The translations under genes were made by a program, and so were the position numbers. The notes below the pieces were generated by a model. That model ran no database searches. It was not told the origin of the DNA and was given only the letters and a program-made list of their open reading frames with translations. Below are positions 37,888 through 47,365 of a DNA stretch of 64,000 nt, piece by piece; the first letter of the stretch is position 1; each line of letters opens with the position of its first letter. Location: positions 714,799-778,798 of the forward strand of contig NZ_CAKPUG010000001.1 in the NCBI RefSeq assembly GCF_934191625.1, read 5' to 3'. The DNA is from an uncultured Lactococcus sp. Lineage in GTDB: Bacteria; Bacillota; Bacilli; Lactobacillales; Streptococcaceae.

Positions 37888-37921
37888 TAAAAAAAATAGA
37901 GTGTACACTCTATTTTTTTTA
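37888..37921 (+). terminator. Terminator of DUF4822 gene
   Basis: Perfect palindrome ATAGAGTGTACACTCTAT flanked by A-run and T-run. Confidence 0.85.
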
Positions 37922-38053
37922 TCTAAACTCAAGAAGAATAAAAGAAGGACATTTTATTTACATTCATACTTACTGTGTTTTATTAATGAATATTTGCATA
38001 ATTATTCACATAGCTGTATAATAAATCTAAATAAATATATAAAGAGGAAGAAA

Positions 38054-39589
38054 ATGTCACAACTCAAAAAGAATAAACTAACAGCAATTTCTTTAGCCTT
38101 GATGATTTTTACATCGGTTTATGGCTTTGGAAATGTTCCACTCGCTTTTTTTCAGATGGGCTACGGATCAATTATTTGGTACATTATTAGTGCATTAGTC
38201 TTTTTCATCCCATTTTCTTTAATGGTCACTGAATTTGGTTCCGCTTTTAATGCTGAGAAAGGCGGTATTTATACCTGGATGGAAAAATCAGTGGGTCCTT
38301 CCTTTGCGATGATTGGTACTTTGATGTGGTACATGTCATGGGTTATATGGTTTGTTTCTGTAGGTAACCGGATACTTGTACCTATCTCGAACATGATTTT
38401 TGGTACGACAATTTTGCCGAGCACAGTTATTGTCTCACTTTTGGCTATTCTTATCATGTTCCTTGTAACTTTTATCTCCCTTAGAGGGCTTGAAACCATA
38501 AAAAAAGTGGCCTCAGTTGGAGGAATTGCTGTTGTTTCACTTAATTTCATCCTTATCATCGGGGCCTTTCTTATTTTAGCGAAAAGTGGTTTTCAGCCTG
38601 CAACGCCCTTGACCATAAAATCCTTAATATCTACACCCAACCCTACATTGCAGCCCGCAAGTTTTGTTACTTTTATCGCTTTCTTAGTGTATGCAATTTT
38701 TGCCTATGCTGGAGTGGAATCAGTAGGTGGACTTGTTGATGAAACTGTAGAACCAAAAAAGAACTTTCCTAAGGGTATTTTACTTTCAGCGGCTATTATT
38801 GGTATTGGTTACTCTTTCATGATTCTTTGTACGGGTTTTTTCATTAACTTCGATAAAGACTGGATTCCGGGGATTATGGATGGTTCAGTCAATCAAGGGA
38901 ATATTACCTATTTTATGATGCAGCAGTTAGGTGAAAAACTCGCAGAATCCTTTAATCTATCCTCTAGTGCTGTGCAGACTTGGGGGACAGTTTTTGCTCG
39001 CTATGTTGGTTTCTCTATGTTCCTAACTCTTATCGGTGCACTCTTTACTTTGATTTATTCTCCCCTTAAACAATTAATGGAAGGAACACCTGAAAAGATG
39101 TGGCCGGGCAAGCTTGGAAAAATCGAGAATGGTGTGCCTAAAAATGCTATGAAAGCTCAATTTGTCATTGTAACATTGATGATTTTACTGAATATGGGGA
39201 TCTCAATAGTTAATAAGGGAGCAGCAGATAAATTCTTCTTGGTTATTACTAATATGAGTAACATTGCTTCCAGCCTTCCTTATGTCTTTATCGTCTTTGC
39301 ATATATTAAATTCAAGAAAAATATGGCTATTGAGAAATCTTTCATAATCATGAAAAATCAAGCTTTTGCTATTACCATTTCCTGGATTGCGGCGTTGATG
39401 ATTCTTTTGGCAGATTTCTTTACTATTATAGAACCCATCATAAACTACCTACAAACACCAGGAGAAGTTCCTTTGGGGAGTGTTTATTCTGATATTATAT
39501 CAATGATAGCCGGACCAGTTATTTTCAGTATTTTGGGGTGGTGGCTGATACGAAACTATAAGACGCAAGCGGTTAAGACTAAAGTATAA
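38054..39589 (+). CDS. APC-superfamily amino acid transporter, YjeM/GadC-like
   Basis: 511 residues, about 12-13 membrane helices. N-terminal MIFTSVYGFGNVPLAFFQMG and EFGSAFNAEKGGIYTWMEKS fit the glutamate/GABA-type antiporter subgroup YjeM. VYAIFAYAGVESVGGLVDET is helix 6-like with its substrate-site residues. Start ATG 38054 has AGAGGAAG upstream; a longer reading frame from 37901 runs through the preceding terminator and is unlikely. A link to the aspartate decarboxylase at the left end (amino acid exchange for acid resistance) is only a possibility. Confidence 0.78.
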   Translation: MSQLKKNKLTAISLALMIFTSVYGFGNVPLAFFQMGYGSIIWYIISALVFFIPFSLMVTEFGSAFNAEKGGIYTWMEKSVGPSFAMIGTLMWYMSWVIWFVSVGNRILVPISNMIFGTTILPSTVIVSLLAILIMFLVTFISLRGLETIKKVASVGGIAVVSLNFILIIGAFLILAKSGFQPATPLTIKSLISTPNPTLQPASFVTFIAFLVYAIFAYAGVESVGGLVDETVEPKKNFPKGILLSAAIIGIGYSFMILCTGFFINFDKDWIPGIMDGSVNQGNITYFMMQQLGEKLAESFNLSSSAVQTWGTVFARYVGFSMFLTLIGALFTLIYSPLKQLMEGTPEKMWPGKLGKIENGVPKNAMKAQFVIVTLMILLNMGISIVNKGAADKFFLVITNMSNIASSLPYVFIVFAYIKFKKNMAIEKSFIIMKNQAFAITISWIAALMILLADFFTIIEPIINYLQTPGEVPLGSVYSDIISMIAGPVIFSILGWWLIRNYKTQAVKTKV

Positions 39590-39741
39590 GCGAAAGGAGA
39601 GGTGTTTGCAGAAGAAACTAAGTATAATTATAGGAAATTCCTAACATTCTTGAGGAAAAATTTCTCACTATATTTTATTTTGAAATGATTAATTAGATTA
39701 TATGCTATAATAATAACCTACTAAAACATGTGAGGAACACA

Positions 39742-39942
39742 ATGGACGATCGAATCAGAATAAGTAGTACATGGCTTGTCATAATAGCAGTTGGTCTTGT
39801 CTTATTTGGCTATGGCGCATACTCTCACAAATTATTTCTAGAAGGCCTGGGAGCGATAGCTTCCGTTAGTGCCCTCTTTTGTGGATTATCGGGTGTAGTT
39901 ATTCGGTTGATAAGACGAAAGCGTGGACAGCGTTTTAAGTAA
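39742..39942 (+). CDS. Small two-helix membrane protein, unknown
   Basis: 66 residues from ATG 39742, which has GAGG 8 bases upstream; an in-frame GTG at 39730 precedes that site. Two hydrophobic helices (WLVIIAVGLVLFGYGAYS and LGAIASVSALFCGLSGVVI), basic C-terminus (RRKRGQRF). No family recognised. Confidence 0.55.
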   Translation: MDDRIRISSTWLVIIAVGLVLFGYGAYSHKLFLEGLGAIASVSALFCGLSGVVIRLIRRKRGQRFK

Positions 39943-39951
39943 TCCCACATC

Positions 39952-39990
39952 AAAAGCATCCCTATCTTTAAAGATAAGGATGCTTTTTTT
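39952..39990. terminator. Bidirectional terminator
   Basis: AAAAGCATCC-(C)-TATCTT / AAGATA-(A)-GGATGCTTTT, between convergent small genes. Confidence 0.85.
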
Positions 39991-39992
39991 AT

Positions 39993-40235
39993 TTATCTTG
40001 AATATTTACCATCGATAAAGGTAATATCTTCTGTGTCGTTATATGTACTGTAAGCTTTCACAAGGGAAATAATCCAATCTGTGAGTGACCAAATCCCAAA
40101 TGTCATCCAATTACATAAGAGTTTAAAGATACCCATACCGATTTGACCACGCATAAAGCGGTCAACGCCAAAATGTCCTACTAAAAAATTTCCAATCCAA
40201 ACAAAAATATGTTTGTTAATCTTCTTTTCATTCAT
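39993..40235 (-). CDS. TM2-domain protein
   Basis: 80 residues. The TM2 pattern is clear: a first helix (VWIGNFLVGHFGVDRFMRG, with the conserved G-F-G-DRF turn), short loop, second helix (GIFKLLCNWMTFGIWSLTDWI). GGAGGAG precedes the ATG. Function of bacterial TM2 proteins is unknown. Confidence 0.82.
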   Translation of the reverse strand: MNEKKINKHIFVWIGNFLVGHFGVDRFMRGQIGMGIFKLLCNWMTFGIWSLTDWIISLVKAYSTYNDTEDITFIDGKYSR

Positions 40236-40463
40236 AAAAGCTCCTCCTTGCCCTTTTAGCGTGATTCGCGCACGTATTTATTTGTTAAGACTGAAGGTTA
40301 ATTTAAGGCCAACATAAGATAGAACTTATTTGCTTTTTTTCTAGTATACCTTACTCTTCCCATTATATAGACAAGTGCATCAAGATTCAAACATTTGATA
40401 AAATTTTTTCAAAAAAGTATACTAATTAATTTGTTGAAGAATATAAAGAACTTTTGTGTAATT

Positions 40464-40481
40464 TCACACGTGTGATAAAAT
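40464..40481 (+). promoter_or_regulatory. Palindrome overlapping the NUDIX gene promoter
   Basis: Perfect 12-bp palindrome TCACACGTGTGA (40464-40475) abuts and overlaps an extended -10 TGATAAAAT (40473-40481). Confidence 0.45.
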
Positions 40482-40500
40482 GAGAGAAGGAGGATTAAAA

Positions 40501-41130
40501 GTGGACACAACTTTAGCTTTAGCAAAACTCAAAGCACTTGTAAATACATCTTTGAACTATACCAAAGATGTTTATGACCGAGAAAGATTAGAAGAAATGA
40601 AAGAAATTCTCCTTGAACTTTCTCAAAAACTGACTTCTCACTCAAAAGTTGAAGTAGAAACTTTTTTTAATGAAGATTTAGGCTACGTCACACCCAAAGT
40701 GGATGTAAGAGCTGTTGTCTTTGAAGGTGATCGCCTCTTACTTGTGAAAGAAAGAGCCGAAGGACAGTGGTCTTTACCAGGTGGTTGGGCAGATGTTGGC
40801 TATTCACCAGCAGAAATTGCTCAAAAAGAAGTAAGAGAAGAAAGTGGACTGGAAGTGATACCCATACAGTTGTTTAAGATTGTAGATAAGGCTAAGCATG
40901 CTTACCCTAAAAGCTTGAATTATGTCTATAAGCTCTTCTTTTATTGTAAAGCAATGACTTTTGAGCTTTCTCCTGGTATAGAAACATCAGAAGCACGCTT
41001 TTTCTCACGGAAAGAGGTTGAAAAATTGCAGAATATCTCGATAGATCGAAATACTCGTGATGACCTCTTGGAAGCCTTTGAATATCATAAACATCCGATA
41101 AGAGGGGCGAAATTTGACCAGATTCAATAA
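40501..41130 (+). CDS. NUDIX hydrolase with N-terminal helical domain
   Basis: 209 residues from GTG 40501, chosen because AAGGAGG lies 7 bases upstream (an in-frame ATG at 40480 precedes the site). The first 65 residues form a helical NUDIX_N-like domain; the catalytic NUDIX box is GGWADVGYSPAEIAQKEVRE followed by ESGLEV. Such enzymes hydrolyse nucleoside diphosphate-linked compounds, often ADP-ribose or related sugars; the substrate cannot be told here. Confidence 0.87.
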   Translation: MDTTLALAKLKALVNTSLNYTKDVYDRERLEEMKEILLELSQKLTSHSKVEVETFFNEDLGYVTPKVDVRAVVFEGDRLLLVKERAEGQWSLPGGWADVGYSPAEIAQKEVREESGLEVIPIQLFKIVDKAKHAYPKSLNYVYKLFFYCKAMTFELSPGIETSEARFFSRKEVEKLQNISIDRNTRDDLLEAFEYHKHPIRGAKFDQIQ

Positions 41131-41172
41131 AAAGGTGGTTCACTAAAATATCAAATATGTTATAATATCATT

Positions 41173-41312
41173 ATTCCATGCGGACGATGAAAAAGATTGG
41201 GCTGTTTAGGATTAGTGCCCCTATTGTATAAACGATTACAGATAAGTCGGCTGTGCTTTTATCGTTTATTGAACCAAAAAGTAGCGGGCTGCTTACAGTC
41301 CGCCTTTTAATT
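41173..41312 (+). ncRNA. Structured RNA candidate (leader or small RNA) upstream of rnr
   Basis: An extended -10 TGTTATAAT (41158-41166) predicts a start near 41173. The RNA would fold into a GGGC/GCCC hairpin (41199-41220), a long stem ATAAACGAT / ATCGTTTAT (41228-41236 with 41261-41269) enclosing ACAG/CTGT, and a terminal GCGGGCTG-CTTA-CAGTCCGC hairpin (41284-41303) followed by CTTTTAATTTTT, a credible terminator. No ORF with a ribosome site is present on this strand. It could be a free small RNA or an attenuating leader of rnr. Confidence 0.5.
41284..41312 (+). terminator. Terminator-like hairpin ahead of rnr
   Basis: 8-bp stem with one G-U pair, CTTA loop, T-rich tail; 72 bases upstream of the rnr start codon. 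Confidence 0.65.
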
Positions 41313-41383
41313 TTTAAAATAATATATGTGCTTTTGCTTGAAAAGAAGCACAGAAGTGTATAGAAAAAAGATATTGGAGAAAT

Positions 41384-43819
41384 ATGAAAATAAAAGAAGT
41401 TATATTGGATGAACTTAAAAAACATCCAAAAAGAGCCTATGCTGTTGAAGAACTGGCTATGGATCTGGAACTAACGAAGGCTTCAGATTTTAAACTATTT
41501 GTTAAAACTTTAGCTGCCCTTGAAAGTGAAGGTTTACTGGAATTTACGAAAAATGGAAAAGTGACCTTAGCCAAGGTGAAGGCAGAGCTTGTCGGTATTT
41601 TTCGTGCCAATGCGAATGGTTTTGGTTTTGTAACAGTGGATTCTGATGAACCTGACGTTTTTATCCCTAAGGGAAGAACAGCTTTTGCTCTTGAAGGAGA
41701 TGAAGTAAAAGTCGAACTGAAAAGTAATGCTAATCCTTTAAAAGGCACAAGTGCGGAAGGCGTAGTTACAGAGGTTTTAAAGCGTGCGGTTACTCAACTG
41801 GTTGGAACTTTTGTTAAATTTGATGAAAAAGAACGTCAAAAGTTCAATCGTATCGGTTATGTAAAATCACGCAATAAAAAGCTACCCTATCATGTCTTTT
41901 TGACAGATAAAGGATTAATGCCAGAAGACAAAGCAGTTGTACGTGTCGACATCACCGCCTATCCAGATAAGAAAAATCCAAAAAGTATGCAAGGTTTAGC
42001 CGTTGAAATTGTCGGTCAAGCAGGCGATAAAGGAGTTGATGTTCTTGAAGTCTTAGCTTCACTTGGTATTCGTTCTGAATTTCCAGAAGATGTATTGGCA
42101 CAGGCTAATGCTGTTCCCGAAGAAGTGGACGAAAAAGACATTATGGGGCGGGTGGACTATCGTAACGAAATTACTTTCACCATCGATGGTGCCGACGCCA
42201 AAGACTTAGACGATGCTGTACATATCAAACGTTTAGATAACGGAAACTATGAGTTAGGTGTTCACATCGCCGATGTGTCACACTATGTCACTGAAAACTC
42301 GCCATTGGACCGTGAAGCTTTTGAGCGTGGAACATCCGTCTATGTCGCTGATCGTGTCGTGCCGATGTTGCCTGAACGCCTCTCAAATGGCATCTGTTCC
42401 CTCAATCCTCGAGTGAATCGTTTGACGCAGTCTTGTGTGATGGAGATTACACCAGAAGGAAAAGTCCTTCAATCGCAGATAGGTCCTTCCGTTATTAAAA
42501 CTACTGAACGTATGACCTATGATGATGTAAACTTGATGCTTGCCGGGGACGAGGAAGCTTTGGAAAAATATGCAGCGATTAAAGACTCCGTGGAGATTAT
42601 GTCTGAACTTCACGAAGTTTTAGCAGCAATGCGCCGCCGCCGCGGGGCGATTGATTTCGAAACTATGGAAGCACGTATTATCGTTGATGAGAATGGCTTA
42701 CCTATTGAAATCCGTAAGCGCAGTCGTGGTACAGCAGAACGCATGATTGAGTCCTTCATGTTGATTGCTAATGAAACAGTCGCTAGCAGTTTTGAGGCGC
42801 GCCATTTACCAGGTATTTATCGTATTCATGAGCACCCAAAAGAAGAAAAAATGACTCGATTTATCGATTTTGCGGCAACCTTTGGCTTGCAAGTCAAGGG
42901 AACATCCACCGAAGTCAGCCAAAAAGCCTTGCAAGAATTTCTGAAAAAAGTAAAGGGTCAACCAGGAGAAATGGTCCTTTCAACGATGCTTCTGCGCTCG
43001 ATGCAACAGGCACGCTATTCGGAAGATAACTATGGACACTTTGGCTTGGCAGCCGAGAATTATACGCACTTTACTAGCCCGATTCGCCGTTATCCTGACT
43101 TGATCGTTCACCGCTTGATCCGCGAGATGGCTCAACCAAGTCCAAAAACTATCGAATACTGGGCGGAAAAAATTCCAGAAATTGCTCAACAATCAAGTAA
43201 TCGTGAACGTCGTGCGGTTGATGCTGAACGTGAAGTTGAAAAGATGAAAAAAGCGGAATTTATGGAAAAACATGTCGGCGAACAGTTCGAAGGCGTTATT
43301 GCCAGCGTTACTCGCTTTGGGATGTTTATTGAGCTTGAAAACACCATCGAAGGTTTAGTTCATATTTCTACTATTAAAGGTGAATATATGAACTTCCATG
43401 AGCGTATGATGGCACTTGTGGGAGAAAAAACAGGGCTTGTTTTCCGTATTGGTCAACCTATCAAAATTCAAGTCACTAAAGCGGATAAAGTTACCGGTGA
43501 TATTGACTTTGAATATATCAAGAGTGATTTAGATGTTGTCGAAAGTAATTTAAAATCTAAAAAGGAAAAAGGTCCACGCCGTAGACCAAAAGCAAACCGT
43601 TCCGAAAATAAAGATGAACGTAAAACTTCAAAACACGGAAAAAATTTCTCTGAAAACAGCAAAAATAAAAAATACAGAGGAAAATCAAAGGATGAAGATC
43701 GAGAACGTAAGAACGATTTCGATAAAAAACCAAATAAAAAGAAAAAGAAGAAACCTTTCTACGCGGATGCAGCAAAAGGAAAATTCGGGAAAAATACGAA
43801 GAAAAAATCGAAAAAATAA
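41384..43819 (+). CDS. rnr: Ribonuclease R
   Basis: 3'-5' exoribonuclease that degrades structured RNA and, with tmRNA/SmpB, faulty mRNA. 811 residues: N-terminal winged helix (residues 1-65), cold-shock OB domains, the RNB catalytic core with the Asp cluster in FTIDGADAKDLDDAVHI, S1 domain (FEGVIASVTRFGMFIELE) and a long lysine-rich tail (about residues 715-811) of low complexity. TTGGAG lies 6 bases before the ATG. The usual neighbours secG and smpB are absent; a terminated structured RNA precedes it. Confidence 0.95.
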   Translation: MKIKEVILDELKKHPKRAYAVEELAMDLELTKASDFKLFVKTLAALESEGLLEFTKNGKVTLAKVKAELVGIFRANANGFGFVTVDSDEPDVFIPKGRTAFALEGDEVKVELKSNANPLKGTSAEGVVTEVLKRAVTQLVGTFVKFDEKERQKFNRIGYVKSRNKKLPYHVFLTDKGLMPEDKAVVRVDITAYPDKKNPKSMQGLAVEIVGQAGDKGVDVLEVLASLGIRSEFPEDVLAQANAVPEEVDEKDIMGRVDYRNEITFTIDGADAKDLDDAVHIKRLDNGNYELGVHIADVSHYVTENSPLDREAFERGTSVYVADRVVPMLPERLSNGICSLNPRVNRLTQSCVMEITPEGKVLQSQIGPSVIKTTERMTYDDVNLMLAGDEEALEKYAAIKDSVEIMSELHEVLAAMRRRRGAIDFETMEARIIVDENGLPIEIRKRSRGTAERMIESFMLIANETVASSFEARHLPGIYRIHEHPKEEKMTRFIDFAATFGLQVKGTSTEVSQKALQEFLKKVKGQPGEMVLSTMLLRSMQQARYSEDNYGHFGLAAENYTHFTSPIRRYPDLIVHRLIREMAQPSPKTIEYWAEKIPEIAQQSSNRERRAVDAEREVEKMKKAEFMEKHVGEQFEGVIASVTRFGMFIELENTIEGLVHISTIKGEYMNFHERMMALVGEKTGLVFRIGQPIKIQVTKADKVTGDIDFEYIKSDLDVVESNLKSKKEKGPRRRPKANRSENKDERKTSKHGKNFSENSKNKKYRGKSKDEDRERKNDFDKKPNKKKKKKPFYADAAKGKFGKNTKKKSKK

Positions 43820-43843
43820 AAACATCTTAGAGGAGAAAAGCCT

Positions 43844-44425
43844 ATGTCAGAACAATTGAATTTTGAGAAAACGGCCTTGGTCCTGATTGATTTACAAAAA
43901 GGTATTGTAAATCGCCCACAGCTTGAACCTTATAGCAAGGGAGAAATTCTTGCCAAAAATGAGAGATTGTTGGACAAGTTCAAGAACACAGCAGGACTTA
44001 TCGTTTTTGTATATGTGAAGAATTATGGCCCAGAAATGCTCAAGCCGCTTACAGATACAAATGCTAGCTCTTCTGGTCCAATTCCCGAAGATTACAGCCA
44101 ATTCGTTTCTCCTTTGGCTTATGATGAAGAGATAAAAAATAAAATACATGTCAAAAAGCATAATTGGGGCGCTTTTTATGGCACCGATCTCGATGTGCAG
44201 TTACGTAGACGAGGTATTGAGAACATTATCTTGACAGGTGTTGCTACAACGATTGGTTGTGATACAACGGCGCGTGAAGCCTATCAACACGGATATAATG
44301 TGATTGCTGTTGAAGATGCAATGACAGACTTTAACGCGGAACTCCATGCGGGTATCGTTAACGGTATCTTCAAACGCTTAGGACGTGTTCGCTCAACAGA
44401 GCAAGTCATGAAAATGTTACAGTAG
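43844..44425 (+). CDS. Isochorismatase-family cysteine hydrolase
   Basis: 193 residues. The catalytic triad is visible: Asp in ALVLIDLQKG, Lys in VKKHNWGAFYGTDLD and Cys in GVATTIGCDTTAREAY with the conserved cis-peptide VAT. Family members hydrolyse amides such as nicotinamide or act on isochorismate; the substrate is not predictable. AGAGGAG is 10 bases upstream; 24 bases after rnr, probably cotranscribed. The smpB gene that commonly follows rnr is not here. Confidence 0.85.
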   Translation: MSEQLNFEKTALVLIDLQKGIVNRPQLEPYSKGEILAKNERLLDKFKNTAGLIVFVYVKNYGPEMLKPLTDTNASSSGPIPEDYSQFVSPLAYDEEIKNKIHVKKHNWGAFYGTDLDVQLRRRGIENIILTGVATTIGCDTTAREAYQHGYNVIAVEDAMTDFNAELHAGIVNGIFKRLGRVRSTEQVMKMLQ

Positions 44426-44449
44426 TAGAGAATAGAGGTTCACTATTTT

Positions 44450-44500
44450 AAAAGTCTAAGTTGTAGAAGAGCAAAAGCTTTTCTGCACTTGGACTTTTTC
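44450..44500 (+). terminator. Terminator after rnr operon
   Basis: AAAAGTCTAAGT / ACTTGGACTTTT long stem with inner AGAA/TTCT pairing and a T-run. Confidence 0.75.
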
Positions 44501-44769
44501 TGTCTTCAGGCTTTTAAGAAAATGTTGAAGATGATTAAATAAAGTACCGTAACAGTATGGTAACCTTATCATAAAGTAAAAATGAAACAATTTTTTGCTA
44601 TAATATTATCGGCACTTTTTTCACATTTATTTGATAATGTAAGTTATGAACAATTTAAAATGAGAAATTACTCCCTTATAAGAAAAAAGAGTTTAAGCCG
44701 TTACTTTGCCGACTTAAATTGTAAATGAAATAGAAGATGACTTACTTGAGTCATTGAAGGATATCGAAC
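44501..44769. other. Intergenic region with promoter and leader hairpin
   Basis: Extended -10 TGCTATAAT at 44596-44604 implies a leader of about 160 nt for the downstream membrane protein. TGACT-TACTTG-AGTCA (44738-44753) abuts the Shine-Dalgarno (GAAGG) and could modulate access. An imperfect inverted repeat TACC...GGTA lies near 44547-44566. Confidence 0.4.
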
Positions 44770-46881
44770 ATGGATAATAGGACAAGATTTAACTTTACAA
44801 GTAGTTGGAACATATTGCGTGTAACATCAGCCTTGGCAATTCTAGGGCTGACCTTTATTTTTATTTTGAATCTCAACCGCTTTACAGGTTATACGGGCGA
44901 TGATTTTCTGTATCACTTTATCTATACTGGTGCTTGGCCAAGTGAGCATTTGAGTGAATATCATAATCTTGCGGATTACATTTCAGCAGTATACACGCAC
45001 ATGACACTATGGAACGCACGCATGACTTCGATAATTTTCGAAATCTTAGCGATGCAGCTCCCTAAAGGAATTTTCAATATCCTTAATGCCAGTATTTATG
45101 TATTGGTTGGACTGTTGTTAAATGTAGTGATCAGTGGAAAAAAAGCTCTTTTAAAACCTTTGCATCTAGCGTTAACTTTTCTTTTGATGTGGTTTTTCAT
45201 TCCAGGGATGGGCAGTACAGTACTTTGGGTTAGTGGCGCTGCAAATTACCTGTGGGCCACAGTTATCATTCTTCTCTTTTTATTACCCTATCGTTTTAAT
45301 ATAAGTACAAAGCGAGGGTGGGAGGAATACTATCTACCAGTATTGGGATTGTTAGCAGGTTTAACAAATGAAGTCGGAGGCGCGACAGCAGTTTTAACTG
45401 CACTTATTTTTACGGTCTACAATTTTAAGCAATCATCAAACGGGAATACAGTTGCACAAATATTAGGAACTTTGGTTGCTGCCTTTGGCTTTGGGATGCA
45501 AGTTATTTTATCATCAGGATCTGCTGAAACTCAGAACTACGGTTCTGCGGTAGGTTTAGGCCAACGTTTCCTCGACATCTTGACAGGTACAGCACATTAT
45601 TCTGGTTTTCTTTTACTGCCTCTGGTTGTTCTTGGAACCCTTCTTTACTTTAACCGGGTCCAGCTTCAAGAAAAAGCACGTTATCTCTGGCATGGTGGCC
45701 TTATCTTCCTCGTTTCAGGACTTACAGGTTGTGTTGCCATCTTAGCGTCGCCCATCACACCAGCTCGCCTTTGGTTTGCAAGTAACATTTTGTTTATCTT
45801 AGCTCTACTAATGATGGTTGAAGCATGGCAGGAGCTGCGAGCACAAAGTTCTTGGACCAACGTGCCTTTATGTCTTGCTATTCTTTGCTTAAGCTTTGTA
45901 AGCTTGCCTAGCTATGACTATAACTTAAAAGATATCAAAAATTCTTATGAATATTTTTATACAGCTCAAACTATAGCTCAAAAAGCAAAAGAAGAAGGCA
46001 AAAATTCGGCTCATGTCCCTGGAATTCCGATGACCTCAAACGACTTTAATGCTTATTTTGGGACGCCTTATCTGGTTTCAAGTGAACATCCAGAAAAAGA
46101 ATGGTCAAACACATGGTTTGCCAAATATTATGGGCTAGAAAAAGTCTACTTAGATGATGCGGTACCAATGGAAAAAGTCAACTTAGACAATGCAAAACCT
46201 ATTGATAACATTCTGAACACTTACAATAAATACTTCGGCTATTTCCAACGCAAGATTCTCCCTTTCAATACCGATAAGGTTGTAAAGCGCGAGCAAAGCT
46301 CTAAAACTTCGTCAGCAAAAGAAACTTTTAGTAAAGACCCGAAACCAAACAATAAGAACTTGCCGACAGACAAACCATGGCTACGAAATGCGCTCATTCG
46401 TTATATAGATGTAAATAGAGATGAAATTGTTGCAACAGAACAAATCACCTCACCTTATAATGAAGCCTATGACATCTCACATGCTTCAACAGCGGGATAT
46501 GAAACATTGACAAATAATCCTAAATCATATGTATTTGATAAGCGTTTTGATCAAACCATCGATATTAAAGTAAAACCCATGCTTCATACGGTGACACTTT
46601 TCTTCAATGACAAAAATCAAAAGAATGTTCTCATTACGAACGTGGAAGGACAAACAGGAGAAACCCTCACTGTAGAGTTGCCACGAGGATACAGCAATAA
46701 TGGTTCAAAAACAACAACAGTTTCCCTTGAGGCAGATACACCTTGGGATAAAACAATCGAAGTAACCAAAATTCCATTTTGGAAAAATCTAGGGAGCTTC
46801 ACTACTTTTTATAGTGTTGCTGCTGGATTGTTGATTTTTGTGGTTTACGATATTTTTCTTAAACAACGGCAGGGAAAATGA
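44770..46881 (+). CDS. Large DUF6056-like membrane protein (putative GT-C glycosyltransferase)
   Basis: 703 residues. About eleven helices in the first 400 residues, with an acidic motif early after TM1 ([10 protein letters not shown]) as in GT-C enzymes, then a large extracellular C-terminal region (about 400-670) and a last membrane helix near the end. The segments [26 protein letters not shown] and [12 protein letters not shown] match the DUF6056-type proteins annotated as possible glucosyltransferases. A role in decorating a surface polymer is plausible. Ends at a terminator. Confidence 0.65.
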   Translation: MDNRTRFNFTSSWNILRVTSALAILGLTFIFILNLNRFTGYTGDDFLYHFIYTGAWPSEHLSEYHNLADYISAVYTHMTLWNARMTSIIFEILAMQLPKGIFNILNASIYVLVGLLLNVVISGKKALLKPLHLALTFLLMWFFIPGMGSTVLWVSGAANYLWATVIILLFLLPYRFNISTKRGWEEYYLPVLGLLAGLTNEVGGATAVLTALIFTVYNFKQSSNGNTVAQILGTLVAAFGFGMQVILSSGSAETQNYGSAVGLGQRFLDILTGTAHYSGFLLLPLVVLGTLLYFNRVQLQEKARYLWHGGLIFLVSGLTGCVAILASPITPARLWFASNILFILALLMMVEAWQELRAQSSWTNVPLCLAILCLSFVSLPSYDYNLKDIKNSYEYFYTAQTIAQKAKEEGKNSAHVPGIPMTSNDFNAYFGTPYLVSSEHPEKEWSNTWFAKYYGLEKVYLDDAVPMEKVNLDNAKPIDNILNTYNKYFGYFQRKILPFNTDKVVKREQSSKTSSAKETFSKDPKPNNKNLPTDKPWLRNALIRYIDVNRDEIVATEQITSPYNEAYDISHASTAGYETLTNNPKSYVFDKRFDQTIDIKVKPMLHTVTLFFNDKNQKNVLITNVEGQTGETLTVELPRGYSNNGSKTTTVSLEADTPWDKTIEVTKIPFWKNLGSFTTFYSVAAGLLIFVVYDIFLKQRQGK

Positions 46882-46908
46882 TTTTAAATAAAATTTTTTA
46901 GATGAATT

Positions 46909-46940
46909 AAAAGAACTAACGAAAATTAGTTCTTTTTGTT
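46909..46940 (+). terminator. Terminator of DUF6056-like gene
   Basis: AAAAGAACTAA-CGAAAA-TTAGTTCTTTT. Confidence 0.85.
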
Positions 46941-47210
46941 ATAAATTCATCTCATAAATATATTCAATCCCAACACAATTACGAGTGCTTTACAATGTCA
47001 TCAACGATTCTTTAACTTATAAGCTACTATATAAAGCTGAATGATGTACAGACATTTTGATGGCATTTCCAAATGCTTAGGATGTCTGTTCAAGAGTGGA
47101 GTTTTAGATTTGTCAATGATGAAAATAAGAGTTTTATGTAAATTTAATTATATTATCTTATGTTTTTCATATCATTTCTTTATAAAACGAAATTTTTATA
47201 TAATAATTTT

Positions 47211-47224
47211 AGAAAGCGCTTTCT
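47211..47224. promoter_or_regulatory. cre-like palindrome at a transcription start
   Basis: Perfect 14-bp palindrome AGAAAGCGCTTTCT, close to the CcpA operator consensus, seven bases after TATAAT (47199-47204). In this position CcpA would repress. Confidence 0.45.
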
Positions 47225-47365
47225 CACGTTGGGAAAGGAGGTATTTACCCATAACTTTAACTTCAAAGTCAGTAAAATTAACGAAGAGCAGAAGTGCCAT
47301 TTCCAGAACGTTGAATCGTGGGAAGCTTAGGAACTTGGATAATTAAATGAAACTAGGAGGAGTTG

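Noticed and set aside
37901..38053. N-terminal extension of the YjeM-like transporter
   Set aside because: It starts inside the preceding terminator and is AT-rich junk sequence; ATG 38054 has a clear ribosome site.
41173..41312. 4.5S RNA, 6S RNA or tmRNA upstream of rnr
   Set aside because: None of the conserved core motifs of these RNAs (for example the SRP GGAA tetraloop region or a tmRNA tag frame) is visible.
47041..47346. 101-codon frame in the decayed region
   Set aside because: No ribosome site; Phe/Ile/Tyr-rich nonsense-like first part spans the promoter and the cre-like site. Only the last 30 codons look vaguely protein-like, so it is mentioned as part of the decayed region rather than called.
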